Assembly (NCBI GenBank): GCA_963708905.1
Contig: CAVPUV010000014.1
Coordinates: forward strand, 1-64,000
Length of the DNA: 64,000 bases
From: SHZL01 sp963708905
Lineage (GTDB): Bacteria; Pseudomonadota; Gammaproteobacteria; Xanthomonadales; SZUA-36
Reading direction: 5' to 3'
The notes beneath the pieces are model-generated. The model had not been told where the DNA came from, did not search any database, and saw nothing but the letters and a program-made list of their open reading frames with translations. Within the stretch, counting starts at the first letter, position 1. Every line of letters starts with the position of its first letter. A program made the position numbers and the translations under genes. Below, piece after piece: positions 50,823 to 59,061 of the stretch.

Positions 50823-51620
50823 TTATTTACCGCCGCCGATGCGAAAAGGAATATCCTCGCCGCGCTGCCGGCGCACGGCGATGCGCTGGTTGCTGCCGGC
50901 AAGTATCCGCCACTGGTAGAGGGTTTCCCGCGCCAGGGCCGCGCCTTCGCTGCCGTTCCAGCTGTTGCGGTACAGGCGCTTGACGGCTGCCACCGCGTCC
51001 GGTGAGCGCTCGCGCAATAGCGCCGCCAGTTGCATGGCCGCCTGTTCGATGTCGGGGTCGATGGCCGTGACCAGGCCCAGGTCCCTGGCTGTGGCGGCAT
51101 CCAGCGTTTCTGCCGTCATGGCGATGCGCGTGGCCTGATCGCGCTGCAGCAATTCCCGCAGCGCCAGGGTGCCGCCCATGTCCGGGATCAGCCCCCATTT
51201 ACCTTCCATCACGGCAAGCGAGGCCGCCGGATGGGCGATGCGGAAGTCGGCGCCCAGCGCAATCTGCAGGCCACCGCCCCAGCATCGTCCGTGGATGGCA
51301 GCGATCACCGGCAGCGGCAAACGGCGCCAGCCGACGCTGACCTGTTGCGCCAGATTGGCCTGCCATGGCAGCCATTTCCACAGCAGCCGGACCATTGCCC
51401 GGCGATTGGACAGCATCGATTTGACGTCGAGTCCGGAACAGAAATCCTCGCCGGCGCCATCGACAATGACCACGCGCACGGCGCGCTCGGCACGCACTTT
51501 TTTCTGCGCGGCCGCTATGGCCTCGAACATCGCCAGGTCCAGCGCATTGCGTTTGTCGGGGCGGTTGAGCCGCACGCGGGCAATGCCGCTTTCCACCGTA
51601 AAGATGACACGTTCCGGCAT
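50823..51620 (-). CDS. Enoyl-CoA hydratase/isomerase (crotonase) family protein
   Basis: 265 residues with crotonase landmarks: LNRPDKRNALDLAMFEAI, the oxyanion-hole segment DFCSGLDVKSML, IHGRCWGGGLQIALGADFRI, and EGKWGLIPDMGGTLAL. The residues at the two usual catalytic Glu positions are not both clearly present (GKWGLIPDMGG has Asp later), so it may be an isomerase or a non-hydratase member. It is the last gene of the YceH/DUF1538/P-II/CBS run, nine bases after the CBS gene. Confidence 0.85.
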   Translation of the reverse strand: MPERVIFTVESGIARVRLNRPDKRNALDLAMFEAIAAAQKKVRAERAVRVVIVDGAGEDFCSGLDVKSMLSNRRAMVRLLWKWLPWQANLAQQVSVGWRRLPLPVIAAIHGRCWGGGLQIALGADFRIAHPAASLAVMEGKWGLIPDMGGTLALRELLQRDQATRIAMTAETLDAATARDLGLVTAIDPDIEQAAMQLAALLRERSPDAVAAVKRLYRNSWNGSEGAALARETLYQWRILAGSNQRIAVRRQRGEDIPFRIGGGK

Positions 51621-51629
51621 GATGCGCCG

Positions 51630-52046
51630 CTACCTCTCCGAAGTGTTTCCAAGCATGCCTTTGAGTACGATATCGGAATAGCTCACCAGCCCGATAATCT
51701 GCCCGTTCTCGATCACCGGCGCACGGGACAGGCCAAAGCGGCCCAGCAGCGCGACGCAGTAGCGTATGTCCATGGTCGGGTGCACCGAGATCACCGGCTT
51801 GGACATGATTTCGTAAATGTTCACGCGATCCGGCGAGCGGCCCGTGGCCACGACCTGGCGCGCGATGTCGCTGAGCATGACGACACCGTATTCATCGTCG
51901 GCGTGACGTTTGTCGACGATGATGGTACGGGTTTCCGGGTATTTCAGGGACTTGAGAACGGTACTTACGGTCATCATCCCGTCGACGATGTCCACCCCCG
52001 GCTTCATCACCTGGCGAACCCTGATCGGCTTGGTTTCCTGGTTCAT
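51630..52046 (-). CDS. CBS-domain pair protein
   Basis: 138 residues, essentially two CBS motifs: VKPGVD-like VMKPGVDIVDGMMTVSTVLK with TRTIIVDKRHADDEYGVVML, then VISVHPTMDIRYCVALLGRF with RAPVIENGQIIGLVSYSDIV. CBS pairs bind adenine nucleotides. No attached enzyme or channel domain, so it probably regulates a partner in trans. It overlaps the P-II-like gene by four bases, and both follow the DUF1538 genes, so the membrane proteins are the likely partners. Confidence 0.87.
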   Translation of the reverse strand: MNQETKPIRVRQVMKPGVDIVDGMMTVSTVLKSLKYPETRTIIVDKRHADDEYGVVMLSDIARQVVATGRSPDRVNIYEIMSKPVISVHPTMDIRYCVALLGRFGLSRAPVIENGQIIGLVSYSDIVLKGMLGNTSER

Positions 52047-52393
52047 AACAACTCCTCCACGTCGCCGCTGAGCGCCTTGATCTGGTGGCGCACGCCAATG
52101 GCATCCTCGACATCGATCTGTACGGCGATGCCGGAGCCGGAGGATTCATCAAATTCCCCGACGCGGGCGATGGCTTCCAGCACCTGGCGGCTGAAGTGTT
52201 CCTCCACCAGGATCAACAGCACGTCGACGTGGCTGTCGATGCTCAGACCCAGGAAAGTTTTGCCTGGAATGACGCCTTCGCCGCGCGCCTGGTTCAGCAC
52301 GGTAGCTCCCTTGGCGCCTGCTTCCCTGGCGGCTTCGAGTACGGCTTTGGTCTTGGTATCCTCGACCATGACGATGATCAGTTTGAAATGCAT
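52043..52393 (-). CDS. P-II-like (GlnB-fold) signalling protein
   Basis: 116 residues. Starts FKLIIVMVEDTKTKAVLEAA and contains GVIPGKTFLGL and VDVLLILVEEHFSRQVLEAI, consistent with the ferredoxin-like P-II fold, but the T-loop region lacks the uridylylated Tyr segment of GlnB. C-terminal IAVQIDVEDAIGVRHQ is characteristic of P-II-like relatives. Such proteins bind adenine nucleotides and control membrane transporters (as SbtB does with SbtA). Three bases after the DUF1538 gene and overlapping the CBS gene, so the context implies nucleotide-controlled transport. Confidence 0.8.
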   Translation of the reverse strand: MHFKLIIVMVEDTKTKAVLEAAREAGAKGATVLNQARGEGVIPGKTFLGLSIDSHVDVLLILVEEHFSRQVLEAIARVGEFDESSGSGIAVQIDVEDAIGVRHQIKALSGDVEELL

Positions 52394-52396
52394 GAT

Positions 52397-53212
52397 TCAA
52401 TCCTCCGGCAAATGCTCTTTTTCGTCCAGTTTTATCATGTTTACTTGTCTGCGCGCGCGGTGCGCCCCGATTTGGGCATAGGCCATAACCGCGATAATGG
52501 GGAACAGGCTGGCAAAAGCGATCAGGCCAAAGCCGTCCAGAATCGGGCTGCGGCCCGGAATCGTCTCCGCCAGGCCCAGCCCCAGCGCGGCAACCAGGGG
52601 GACGGTGACGGTCGATGTGGTCACACCACCCGAGTCATAGGCCAGCGCAATGATGCGCCGGGGGGCATAAAACGTCTGCCCCATCACCACCACGTAGCCG
52701 CAGATGATGTACCAGTGCAGGGGTGTACCCGTGACGATACGGAAAGCGCCTACCGCCACGCCGGCGGCCACGCCCATGGCCACCGCCACGCGCAGCCCGT
52801 TGACGCTGATGGTGCCACCCGATACCTGGTTGGCCTTGATCGCTACCGCAATCAGGGCCGGCTCGGCGATGGTGCTGGCAAATCCAAGGGCGGCGGCAAA
52901 AACATACACCCAGGCGTAATCTGTCCAGATGACCTCAGCGGGCACAGCCTGCGCATTGCCGTAAATGAAACCGGGCGCCGTCAGTTGTCCGGCCATCAGG
53001 CGCCCGATCGGGAACAGCGCCATTTCCAGGCCCTCGAGGAATAGCGCCAGCCCAAGAACGACGAACACCAGCCCCATCAGGGTGCGCGCCGTGTTGATGA
53101 TCGGGCGGCGCAGCACCAGCCACTGGAAGCCAAGGAGAATGGCCATGATGGGCAGCACATCGCGCAACAACAGCAGCAGCGTGTGGCTGAAATGCAGCAC
53201 AGCGTCCATCAC
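52397..53212 (-). CDS. DUF1538 membrane protein, second subunit (UmpB-like)
   Basis: 271 residues with about seven hydrophobic helices. Shares with the upstream gene the blocks FASTIAEPALIAVAIKANQV, YDSGGVTTSTVTVPLVAALG and ILDGFGLIAFASLFPI. DUF1538 proteins often come in pairs (UmpA/UmpB). I recall a report of such a pair acting as a cation/proton antiporter; I have not verified it. The C-terminal tail (RARRQVNMIKLDEKEHLPED) is charged and cytoplasmic-like. It overlaps the first DUF1538 gene by four bases. Confidence 0.82.
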   Translation of the reverse strand: MMDAVLHFSHTLLLLLRDVLPIMAILLGFQWLVLRRPIINTARTLMGLVFVVLGLALFLEGLEMALFPIGRLMAGQLTAPGFIYGNAQAVPAEVIWTDYAWVYVFAAALGFASTIAEPALIAVAIKANQVSGGTISVNGLRVAVAMGVAAGVAVGAFRIVTGTPLHWYIICGYVVVMGQTFYAPRRIIALAYDSGGVTTSTVTVPLVAALGLGLAETIPGRSPILDGFGLIAFASLFPIIAVMAYAQIGAHRARRQVNMIKLDEKEHLPED

Positions 53213-53943
53213 GTCAGCATGCCGTAGGCCATGACAAAAATCATCGGTGTCAGCGAGGCGAAAGCGATCAGACCGAAGCCATCCAGCATGGGGTCGCGGC
53301 CCTTGATACTGCTGGCCAGGCCAACGCCCAATGCCGCCACCAGCGGCACCGTAACCGTAGAGGTGGTCACGCCACCGGAATCATAGGCGATGCCGACGAT
53401 TGCGGGCGGGGCAAACCAGGTCATGATGATGACGCCGGCGTAACCGCCCAGGATGAGGTAATGAACCGGCCAGCCATGCAGGATGCGCATCACGCCGATG
53501 AGCAGGGCGACACCGACCGACAGGGCCACGGATAAACGCAATCCCAGTGCGTAAGCCGCCTCGGCCGCCGGCGCATGCTCGATGATGCCGGCCTCGGCCA
53601 CGACTTGCGCCGCCTCATTCGCCACCGCGATCAGCGCCGGTTCCGCGACCGTGGTGGCAAAGCCCAGCGTGAAGGAAAAAATCAGCAGCCACCACAGATT
53701 GCCGCGGCGCACGAAGTTGTAGGCTATCTCCTCGCCCAGCGGGAACAGGGCCAGGTGCAGGCCGCGCACGAACAGCGTCAGCCCCAGCAGAACCAGCAGC
53801 AGTCCAGCCAGCAATCGGCCCAGTTCCGGCACAGGCTGTTGCAACACCACGACCTGGAACACGCCTACTACCAGGATGATGGGAAACAAATCCTTGCCAC
53901 TGTCGAATAGAGCACGAGCGATGGATTTGATGAAGACTTTCAT
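53209..53943 (-). CDS. DUF1538 membrane protein, first subunit (UmpA-like)
   Basis: 244 residues, paralogous to the next gene: GFATTVAEPALIAVANEAAQ, YDSGGVTTSTVTVPLVAALG, MLDGFGLIAFASLTPM are shared almost word for word. The repeated EPAL and SGGVTTS motifs lie at helix ends and are probably functional. Lacks the long charged tail of its partner. It follows yceH by 26 bases and overlaps the second DUF1538 gene, so the pair is probably made together as a heteromeric complex. Confidence 0.82.
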   Translation of the reverse strand: MKVFIKSIARALFDSGKDLFPIILVVGVFQVVVLQQPVPELGRLLAGLLLVLLGLTLFVRGLHLALFPLGEEIAYNFVRRGNLWWLLIFSFTLGFATTVAEPALIAVANEAAQVVAEAGIIEHAPAAEAAYALGLRLSVALSVGVALLIGVMRILHGWPVHYLILGGYAGVIIMTWFAPPAIVGIAYDSGGVTTSTVTVPLVAALGVGLASSIKGRDPMLDGFGLIAFASLTPMIFVMAYGMLT

Positions 53944-53969
53944 CCGCGGCTGGCGTTCGCAGGCCTGCT

Positions 53970-54614
53970 TCAGTCGTCCTCGGCCTGCTGCGGCCGTGCG
54001 CCGGGTTCGAGCTGACCCAGCCTGGACATGAGATCAGCCACGGCTGCTTCCAGTGCGCTGATGCGTTCCTCAAGCTCCTGTCTGCTGGCAGTGGCGGCCG
54101 TAAATCTGGTCGATTCGGATATTACGGGCTCACCGCACAGCAGGTGGGCAAAACGTTCCTCTTTCTGTCCCGGCTGGCGCGGCAAGGAGACCACCAGCGG
54201 CGGCTCGTGCGCGGCCAGCCGTTGCAGCATGTGCAACACATCATCCAGGTCATCAAATGCGAACAGACGCTGGGAATGAATTTTGAGCTCGCCGGCGGTT
54301 TGTGGTCCACGCAGGATCAGCGGGCAGAGCAGGGCCAGCGCCTTGCCCTGCAAGCCCAGGGCTTTGCCGGCTTCATGCTCATATTTAGCCACGCGTGCGC
54401 CCCAGGCTTCCCGCACCATGCCCATGCCGATCAATTCACGCACCGCGTGTCCGACTTCGCCTGCGGAATAATTACTGATGGGGTTCCTGGCCGTCTTCTG
54501 GTTGCAGGCGAGGCGCAATGAATTGGTGGTTAAGGGGTATTGCTCTGGTGTGGTTTCTTTTTTCTCGATCAGGCAGCCTAAAACACGCGCCTGTATTTCG
54601 CTTAGTATGGGCAA
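53970..54614 (-). CDS. yceH: YceH/DUF480 family winged-helix protein
   Basis: 214 residues. Family signature at the start: EIQARVLGCLIEKKETTPEQ, YPLTTNSLRLACNQKTARNP, and LALLCPLILRGPQTAGELKI. The C-terminal third is a coiled-coil-prone segment (LEERISALEAAVADLMSRLG). The fold is tandem winged helices; function not established. Divergent from the aminotransferase gene, and possibly the first gene of the DUF1538 run. Confidence 0.92.
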   Translation of the reverse strand: MPILSEIQARVLGCLIEKKETTPEQYPLTTNSLRLACNQKTARNPISNYSAGEVGHAVRELIGMGMVREAWGARVAKYEHEAGKALGLQGKALALLCPLILRGPQTAGELKIHSQRLFAFDDLDDVLHMLQRLAAHEPPLVVSLPRQPGQKEERFAHLLCGEPVISESTRFTAATASRQELEERISALEAAVADLMSRLGQLEPGARPQQAEDD

Positions 54615-54685
54615 AACGGCCTCTCCCGCTCCGTGGTTGAAATCAGAACTGAAAACAGCATAAAAACTCTGCTACATTTACTGCC

Positions 54686-55834
54686 ATGTTCGAATTGAAA
54701 AGCAAATTACCCGCGGCCGGCACTACCATTTTCACGGTCATGTCGCGCCTGGCACAAGTGCATGGCGCCATCAATCTGGCGCAGGGATTTCCTGATTTCG
54801 ACGGCCCGCAAACCTTGCGTGACCGGGTAAGCCACCACCTCGAACAGGGGCACAACCAGTATGCGCCTTTGGCCGGCGTTGCGGAACTGAGTGAACAAAT
54901 AGCCGAAAAAATCCGATTGCTGTACGGCCATGGCATTGACCCGCAAACACAGGTGTGCGTGACACCGGGTGCTACCGAAGCGCTTTATTGCGCCGTGACC
55001 GCGGTCGTGCACCCGGGTGACGAAGTGATCGTATTCGACCCGGCCTATGATACCTATGAGCCCGCGGTGACACTGAATGGCGGCATCACGCGCCATGTGC
55101 CGGCGACCTACCCGGATTTTCACATTGACTGGGATCGGGTCAGGGACACCATCAACGCGCGAACACGCCTGATTATTTTGAACACCCCGCATAACCCATC
55201 CGGCACCACCTGGACAGGGACTGACATCCAGTGCTTGCGCGAGGTGATTGCCGCAACCGGTATCCATCTGCTGGCGGACGAAGTTTATGAACACATGGTC
55301 TTTGACGGCCAGCCGCACCACAGCCTGTTGCGCTATCCCGACCTGGCCGCCAGGGCTTTTGCGGTTTATTCGTTTGGCAAGACCTGCCATGCGACCGGCT
55401 GGCGCATCGGCTATTGCGTCGCGCCGGCGCCATTGATGCAAGAGTTTCTGCGCGTTCACCAGTTCATCAACTTCAGCACCAATACGCCCATGCAGTATGC
55501 GCTGGCCGATTTCTTGCGTGACTGTCCGCAGCACCACCTTGGCCTGGCTGATTTTTACCAGGCCAAGCGCGATCTGTTTTGTCACTTGCTGGAGCCGTCC
55601 CGCTTCCGCCTGCGCCCCTCGGCCGGCACTTATTTCCAGCTGGTGGACTACAGTGACATCAGCGCTGAAACCGACACGGATTTTGCCGTTCGCATGACCC
55701 GCGAATACAAGGTGGCGGCGATCCCGGTATCGGTGTTTTACGCGGCGCCGCCGGACCAGCGCTTGGTCCGTTTCTGTTTCGCCAAGGAAGATGAAACGCT
55801 GCGCCAGGCGGCAGCCAGGTTGCAAAACATCTAA
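54686..55834 (+). CDS. Methionine-type class I aminotransferase (YbdL-like)
   Basis: 382 residues. Fold type I landmarks: INLAQGFPDFDGPQTLRDRV, VTPGATEALYCAVTAVVHPG, LNTPHNPSGTTWT, the cofactor Asp/Tyr in LLADEVYEHMVF, PLP lysine in YSFGKTCHATGWRIGY, and RFCFAKEDET. This set matches YbdL/MtnE-like and kynurenine aminotransferases that use methionine or 2-oxo-4-methylthiobutyrate. It ends next to the multi-hairpin repeat element and converges on the M13 peptidase gene. Confidence 0.87.
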   Translation: MFELKSKLPAAGTTIFTVMSRLAQVHGAINLAQGFPDFDGPQTLRDRVSHHLEQGHNQYAPLAGVAELSEQIAEKIRLLYGHGIDPQTQVCVTPGATEALYCAVTAVVHPGDEVIVFDPAYDTYEPAVTLNGGITRHVPATYPDFHIDWDRVRDTINARTRLIILNTPHNPSGTTWTGTDIQCLREVIAATGIHLLADEVYEHMVFDGQPHHSLLRYPDLAARAFAVYSFGKTCHATGWRIGYCVAPAPLMQEFLRVHQFINFSTNTPMQYALADFLRDCPQHHLGLADFYQAKRDLFCHLLEPSRFRLRPSAGTYFQLVDYSDISAETDTDFAVRMTREYKVAAIPVSVFYAAPPDQRLVRFCFAKEDETLRQAAARLQNI

Positions 55835-55836
55835 TG

Positions 55837-55988
55837 AGTGTCTGTCCATAAACGGGCATCCCAGCCCGTTATGGATTCGCTACGCAAAAACATGGTTTTG
55901 CTGCGCTCACATTTTCAATGAATACGTCATCGAAAATGGCGGCACATCCGTGTGCCGCGTTTGCATGTGGCGTTTATGGGCAGACACT
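55837..55988. repeat. Multi-hairpin inverted-repeat element (MITE- or REP-like)
   Basis: Outer arms of 18 bases (starting agtgtctgtccataaacg, ending cgtttatgggcagacact) pair with a single mismatch. Inside are further stems: aacgggc/gcccgtt (55851-55870, extendable to 11 pairs with a bulge), gcaaaa/ttttgc, cattttc/gaaaatg, and cggcaca/tgtgccg with a TCCG loop. The element fills the gap between two convergent genes and could act as a bidirectional terminator. No coding content. Confidence 0.75.
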
Positions 55989-56004
55989 AATCAGCAGCTT
56001 TCCA

Positions 56005-58083
56005 TCACCAGATTCGACAGATTTCCCCAGCCGGTTTGACCAGGGCTGCGCCGGCCTTGCAGGCAAATGCTTCGCCGAACTCCGGCATGTTCGCAACGCT
56101 GCCATTGATGCGATACCTTGGTGGCGAATGCGGGTCCGTGGCCGCATGCAAACGCAGCGACTCGGGCCGTTCGTCCCCACAGGCCCATTGCGCATAACCG
56201 ACATAAAAACGTTGTTCGGGCGACAGACCATCCGACGCGGATAATTCCTGACCTGCAGTCTCCTTTTTCCACGCTTCCCAGGCCAGGATCAGGCCGCCGA
56301 GATCGGCGATGTCTTCGCCGGCGGTCAGCTGTGAATTGATGAAAATGTCGTCGATGACGCGGTAGCTGGCGTATTGATCGCGCACGCATTGCGCGCGCTG
56401 CTCGAAGGCCGCGGCGTCGTCAGCCGTCCACCAGTCACGCAGGTTGCCGTCGCCGTCGAACTGCCGGCCTTCGTCATCAAATCCGTGCACCAGTTCGTGT
56501 CCTATGGTGCCGCCGGTATCGCCGTAATTGGGCGCATCATCCATTTTCGGATCGTACAGTGGCGGCATCAGCACACCGGCGGGAAAGTTGATGTCATTCA
56601 TGGACGGGTTGTAATAGGCATTCACCGTTGCCGGCGTCATGAACCATTCGTCCAGATCCACCGGTTTGCCGATACGCGCCAGCTGACGCCGCAGCTCGAA
56701 ACCGGTGCCACGGGTGACATTGCCAAAGTAGTCATCGCGGCTGATGCGGATGGCGGAATAATCCCGCCATTTGTCCGGATAGCCGATCTTGTTTCGCATC
56801 TTTTGCAGCTTTTTTTGGGCCTGCGCCCGCGTTTCCGGGCTCATCCACGAAAGCCCGTTGATGCGTTCCGCCATCGCCTGCTGGATTTGCAGGCTCATGC
56901 GTAGCGCATCCGCGCGCCGCTCGGGCGGGAAGTTGCGTTCCACGAACTCCCGGCCCAGAACTTCACCGAGTTGTGCATCCACCTGGCCGACGCAGGTGCG
57001 CCAGCGCGGGCGCTGTTCCTTGATACCCCGCAGGTGGGTGCTGTAGAACGCGAAATCCTGGTCACGAAATGACTTGGCCAGCAGTTGCGCCCGGCTGTTC
57101 ACCAGCCCCCAGCGCAGATAGGTTTGCAGGTTTTCCAGCGATTCGCGTTCGATCGTGGCCTGCATCTCGGCAATGAAAGCCGGTTGTGACAGATTGAGCC
57201 AGGGGCTGGGATCCAGTCCGGTCTGTGCGAACAGCGCCCGCCAGTCGAATCCTGGCGCCAGCTCCGTCACTTCCTGTACCGACTTGCGGTGATACACCTT
57301 GTGCGGGTCGCGGCGTTCGACGCGGGTCAGCGTCGCGCCGGCGAGCGCGGTCTCGATACGCATGACCGTAGCCGCGGAATGCTGTGCTTCATCCGCTGAC
57401 TCACCCAGCAGCACGAACATGGCCGTCAGGTGCGCGAGATAAGCCTTGCGCGTGGCTTCCTTGTTGTCATTTTTTTCGAGGTAGTAATCACGGTCCGGCA
57501 AACCCAACCCACCGGCATAAACGGCGCCAATCATCGTCGATGACTCTTGCGCATCCTGTTCGGAACCCACGGCCAGGAAAAAGGCGGCGGCATCGGTATG
57601 GCTGATCAGCCGGCCGATCAAACCGGCCAGCCCGCTCTTGTCGTCAAGCGCGCTGATGGCCTGCAGATCGGCATCCAGTGGTGTGCTGCCAAGGGCTTCA
57701 ATGGCGGTCTCGTCCATGCAAGCGGCAAAATAGTCACCGATCAGCTTTTGCGTTGCACTGCGTTGCGGATGATCCACCGCATCGTCCTGCAGGATGCCCC
57801 ACAGATAACGCTGATTGTCGACATAGGCTTTGCCGTAAGTGCTCCAGGCGGACTGATCGGCCGGGATCGGGTTGTTTTTGATCCAGCCACCACAGGCGTA
57901 TTGATAAAGGTCCTCGCACGGATCTGCGCTCACATCCATGGCGCCGGGGTCGAGAGTGGGGGTGTAGGGCAGCGTGCTTGTGGGCTGCTCATCCAGGGCC
58001 GCTGCAGAGCTGCAGACGGTAAATGTCAGCGCGAACAACATTAAATGCAAACGGGTGGGCAAATGCAAGCGGGTGGGCAACAT
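56005..58083 (-). CDS. M13-family (neprilysin/PepO-like) zinc metallopeptidase
   Basis: 692 residues, exported: MLFALTFTVCSSAAALDEQ follows an N-terminal PTRLHLPTRLHL repeat. Zinc and catalytic motifs are GHELVHGFDDEGRQFD (HExxH) and GEDIADLGGLILAWEAW (third ligand Glu). The substrate-backbone motif is VNAYYNPSMNDINFPAG, and the C-terminus CRIW is the family's usual end. It would cleave oligopeptides in the periplasm. Full length for the family. The 15-base repeat that makes the N-terminal duplication leaves two in-frame start regions (58083, or the later Met before LFAL). Confidence 0.92.
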   Translation of the reverse strand: MLPTRLHLPTRLHLMLFALTFTVCSSAAALDEQPTSTLPYTPTLDPGAMDVSADPCEDLYQYACGGWIKNNPIPADQSAWSTYGKAYVDNQRYLWGILQDDAVDHPQRSATQKLIGDYFAACMDETAIEALGSTPLDADLQAISALDDKSGLAGLIGRLISHTDAAAFFLAVGSEQDAQESSTMIGAVYAGGLGLPDRDYYLEKNDNKEATRKAYLAHLTAMFVLLGESADEAQHSAATVMRIETALAGATLTRVERRDPHKVYHRKSVQEVTELAPGFDWRALFAQTGLDPSPWLNLSQPAFIAEMQATIERESLENLQTYLRWGLVNSRAQLLAKSFRDQDFAFYSTHLRGIKEQRPRWRTCVGQVDAQLGEVLGREFVERNFPPERRADALRMSLQIQQAMAERINGLSWMSPETRAQAQKKLQKMRNKIGYPDKWRDYSAIRISRDDYFGNVTRGTGFELRRQLARIGKPVDLDEWFMTPATVNAYYNPSMNDINFPAGVLMPPLYDPKMDDAPNYGDTGGTIGHELVHGFDDEGRQFDGDGNLRDWWTADDAAAFEQRAQCVRDQYASYRVIDDIFINSQLTAGEDIADLGGLILAWEAWKKETAGQELSASDGLSPEQRFYVGYAQWACGDERPESLRLHAATDPHSPPRYRINGSVANMPEFGEAFACKAGAALVKPAGEICRIW

Positions 58084-58121
58084 CAGGGTTCTCCGGAAAA
58101 GCGCAATTGCAATACGGCAGA

Positions 58122-59030
58122 TTATGCTGCAGGCGGTTGGTAAAGATCATTATCCGCCAGCGTATCCCGCAGCGCCGCGGCCAGGATACCGGCCCACTTG
58201 CGTGCGCCCTCGGCGGTGCCGACCAGATCCTGCCGGACTTCGATGCCGACATGCGGTAGACCCAAAGGTTCGGCATGGTGGTCGATGGTGTAATCGTGGA
58301 CATGCCGGCCGGAATAGGGCTCGTTGTCGCCACAGCAGATGCCATCGGTCTGGCGCAGCTTTTCTATCAGGGGCAGGGCAATGCGCGCGTCCTTGTCCCA
58401 CATGACGCCCACATGCCAGCGCCTGACCACCTGGGCGAATACCGGGGTACAGGTGTGCATGGAAATCAGCGCCGGCACCGTTCCGTGCGCATGGAATTCC
58501 CTGAGCCGTGCTGCAATCGCATCATGGTAGGGATGAAAGAATGATTTTGCCCGCAGTGCTTTTTGTGCGTCATTGAGGCCCAGGTTGCCCGGTATGGCGA
58601 TGCCGTCGCTGACTTCAACAAACGCCGTGGGGTCATCCAGGTTCCGGTTCGGATCCACGATCAGGCGGGAAAACCCGGCGAGGATGGCGGGCGCATCGAT
58701 CAGGTCGGCCAGGCAACGTGTCAGCATCTCCGAGCCGATATCCCAGGTGACGTGCCGCTCGAGTACCCAGTCGGCCACACCCAGCTGGTTCATCGCCGCC
58801 GGGAAATAGGGGCAGGCATGGTCGGCAACCAGCAAGACCCTGGCGCTACCGGCCTCGTTGTAGCTCATGTAGGGTGGCGGGTCACCCGGTCCGATCAATG
58901 GATATTGGCCGCTATCCGCCGCGCATTCCAGAGTGTGGGCATAGCTGGTAGCTGGAGTCTGGTTCAATTCATATCCTTCGCGCAGACCTGCAGGGGTGGG
59001 AAAACGCTGTATTTTCAACGATACTGACAC
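58122..59030 (-). CDS. N-formylglutamate amidohydrolase-family protein
   Basis: 302 residues from GTG at 59030. The N-terminal 55 residues are poorly conserved and the true start could be internal. The core has LLVADHACPYFPAAM (zinc His), RHVTWDIGSEMLTRCLADLI, FSRLIVDPNRNLDDP, ISMHTCTPVFAQ and YTIDHHAEPLGLPHVGIEVR, all typical of the family. Related enzymes remove formate from N-formylglutamate in histidine degradation, but no hut genes are near, so the substrate may differ. Divergent from the kinase-like gene, 31 bases apart. Confidence 0.85.
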   Translation of the reverse strand: MSVSLKIQRFPTPAGLREGYELNQTPATSYAHTLECAADSGQYPLIGPGDPPPYMSYNEAGSARVLLVADHACPYFPAAMNQLGVADWVLERHVTWDIGSEMLTRCLADLIDAPAILAGFSRLIVDPNRNLDDPTAFVEVSDGIAIPGNLGLNDAQKALRAKSFFHPYHDAIAARLREFHAHGTVPALISMHTCTPVFAQVVRRWHVGVMWDKDARIALPLIEKLRQTDGICCGDNEPYSGRHVHDYTIDHHAEPLGLPHVGIEVRQDLVGTAEGARKWAGILAAALRDTLADNDLYQPPAA

Positions 59031-59061
59031 GCTTTACAATTCCATCTTGCGGGAAGCCTGT

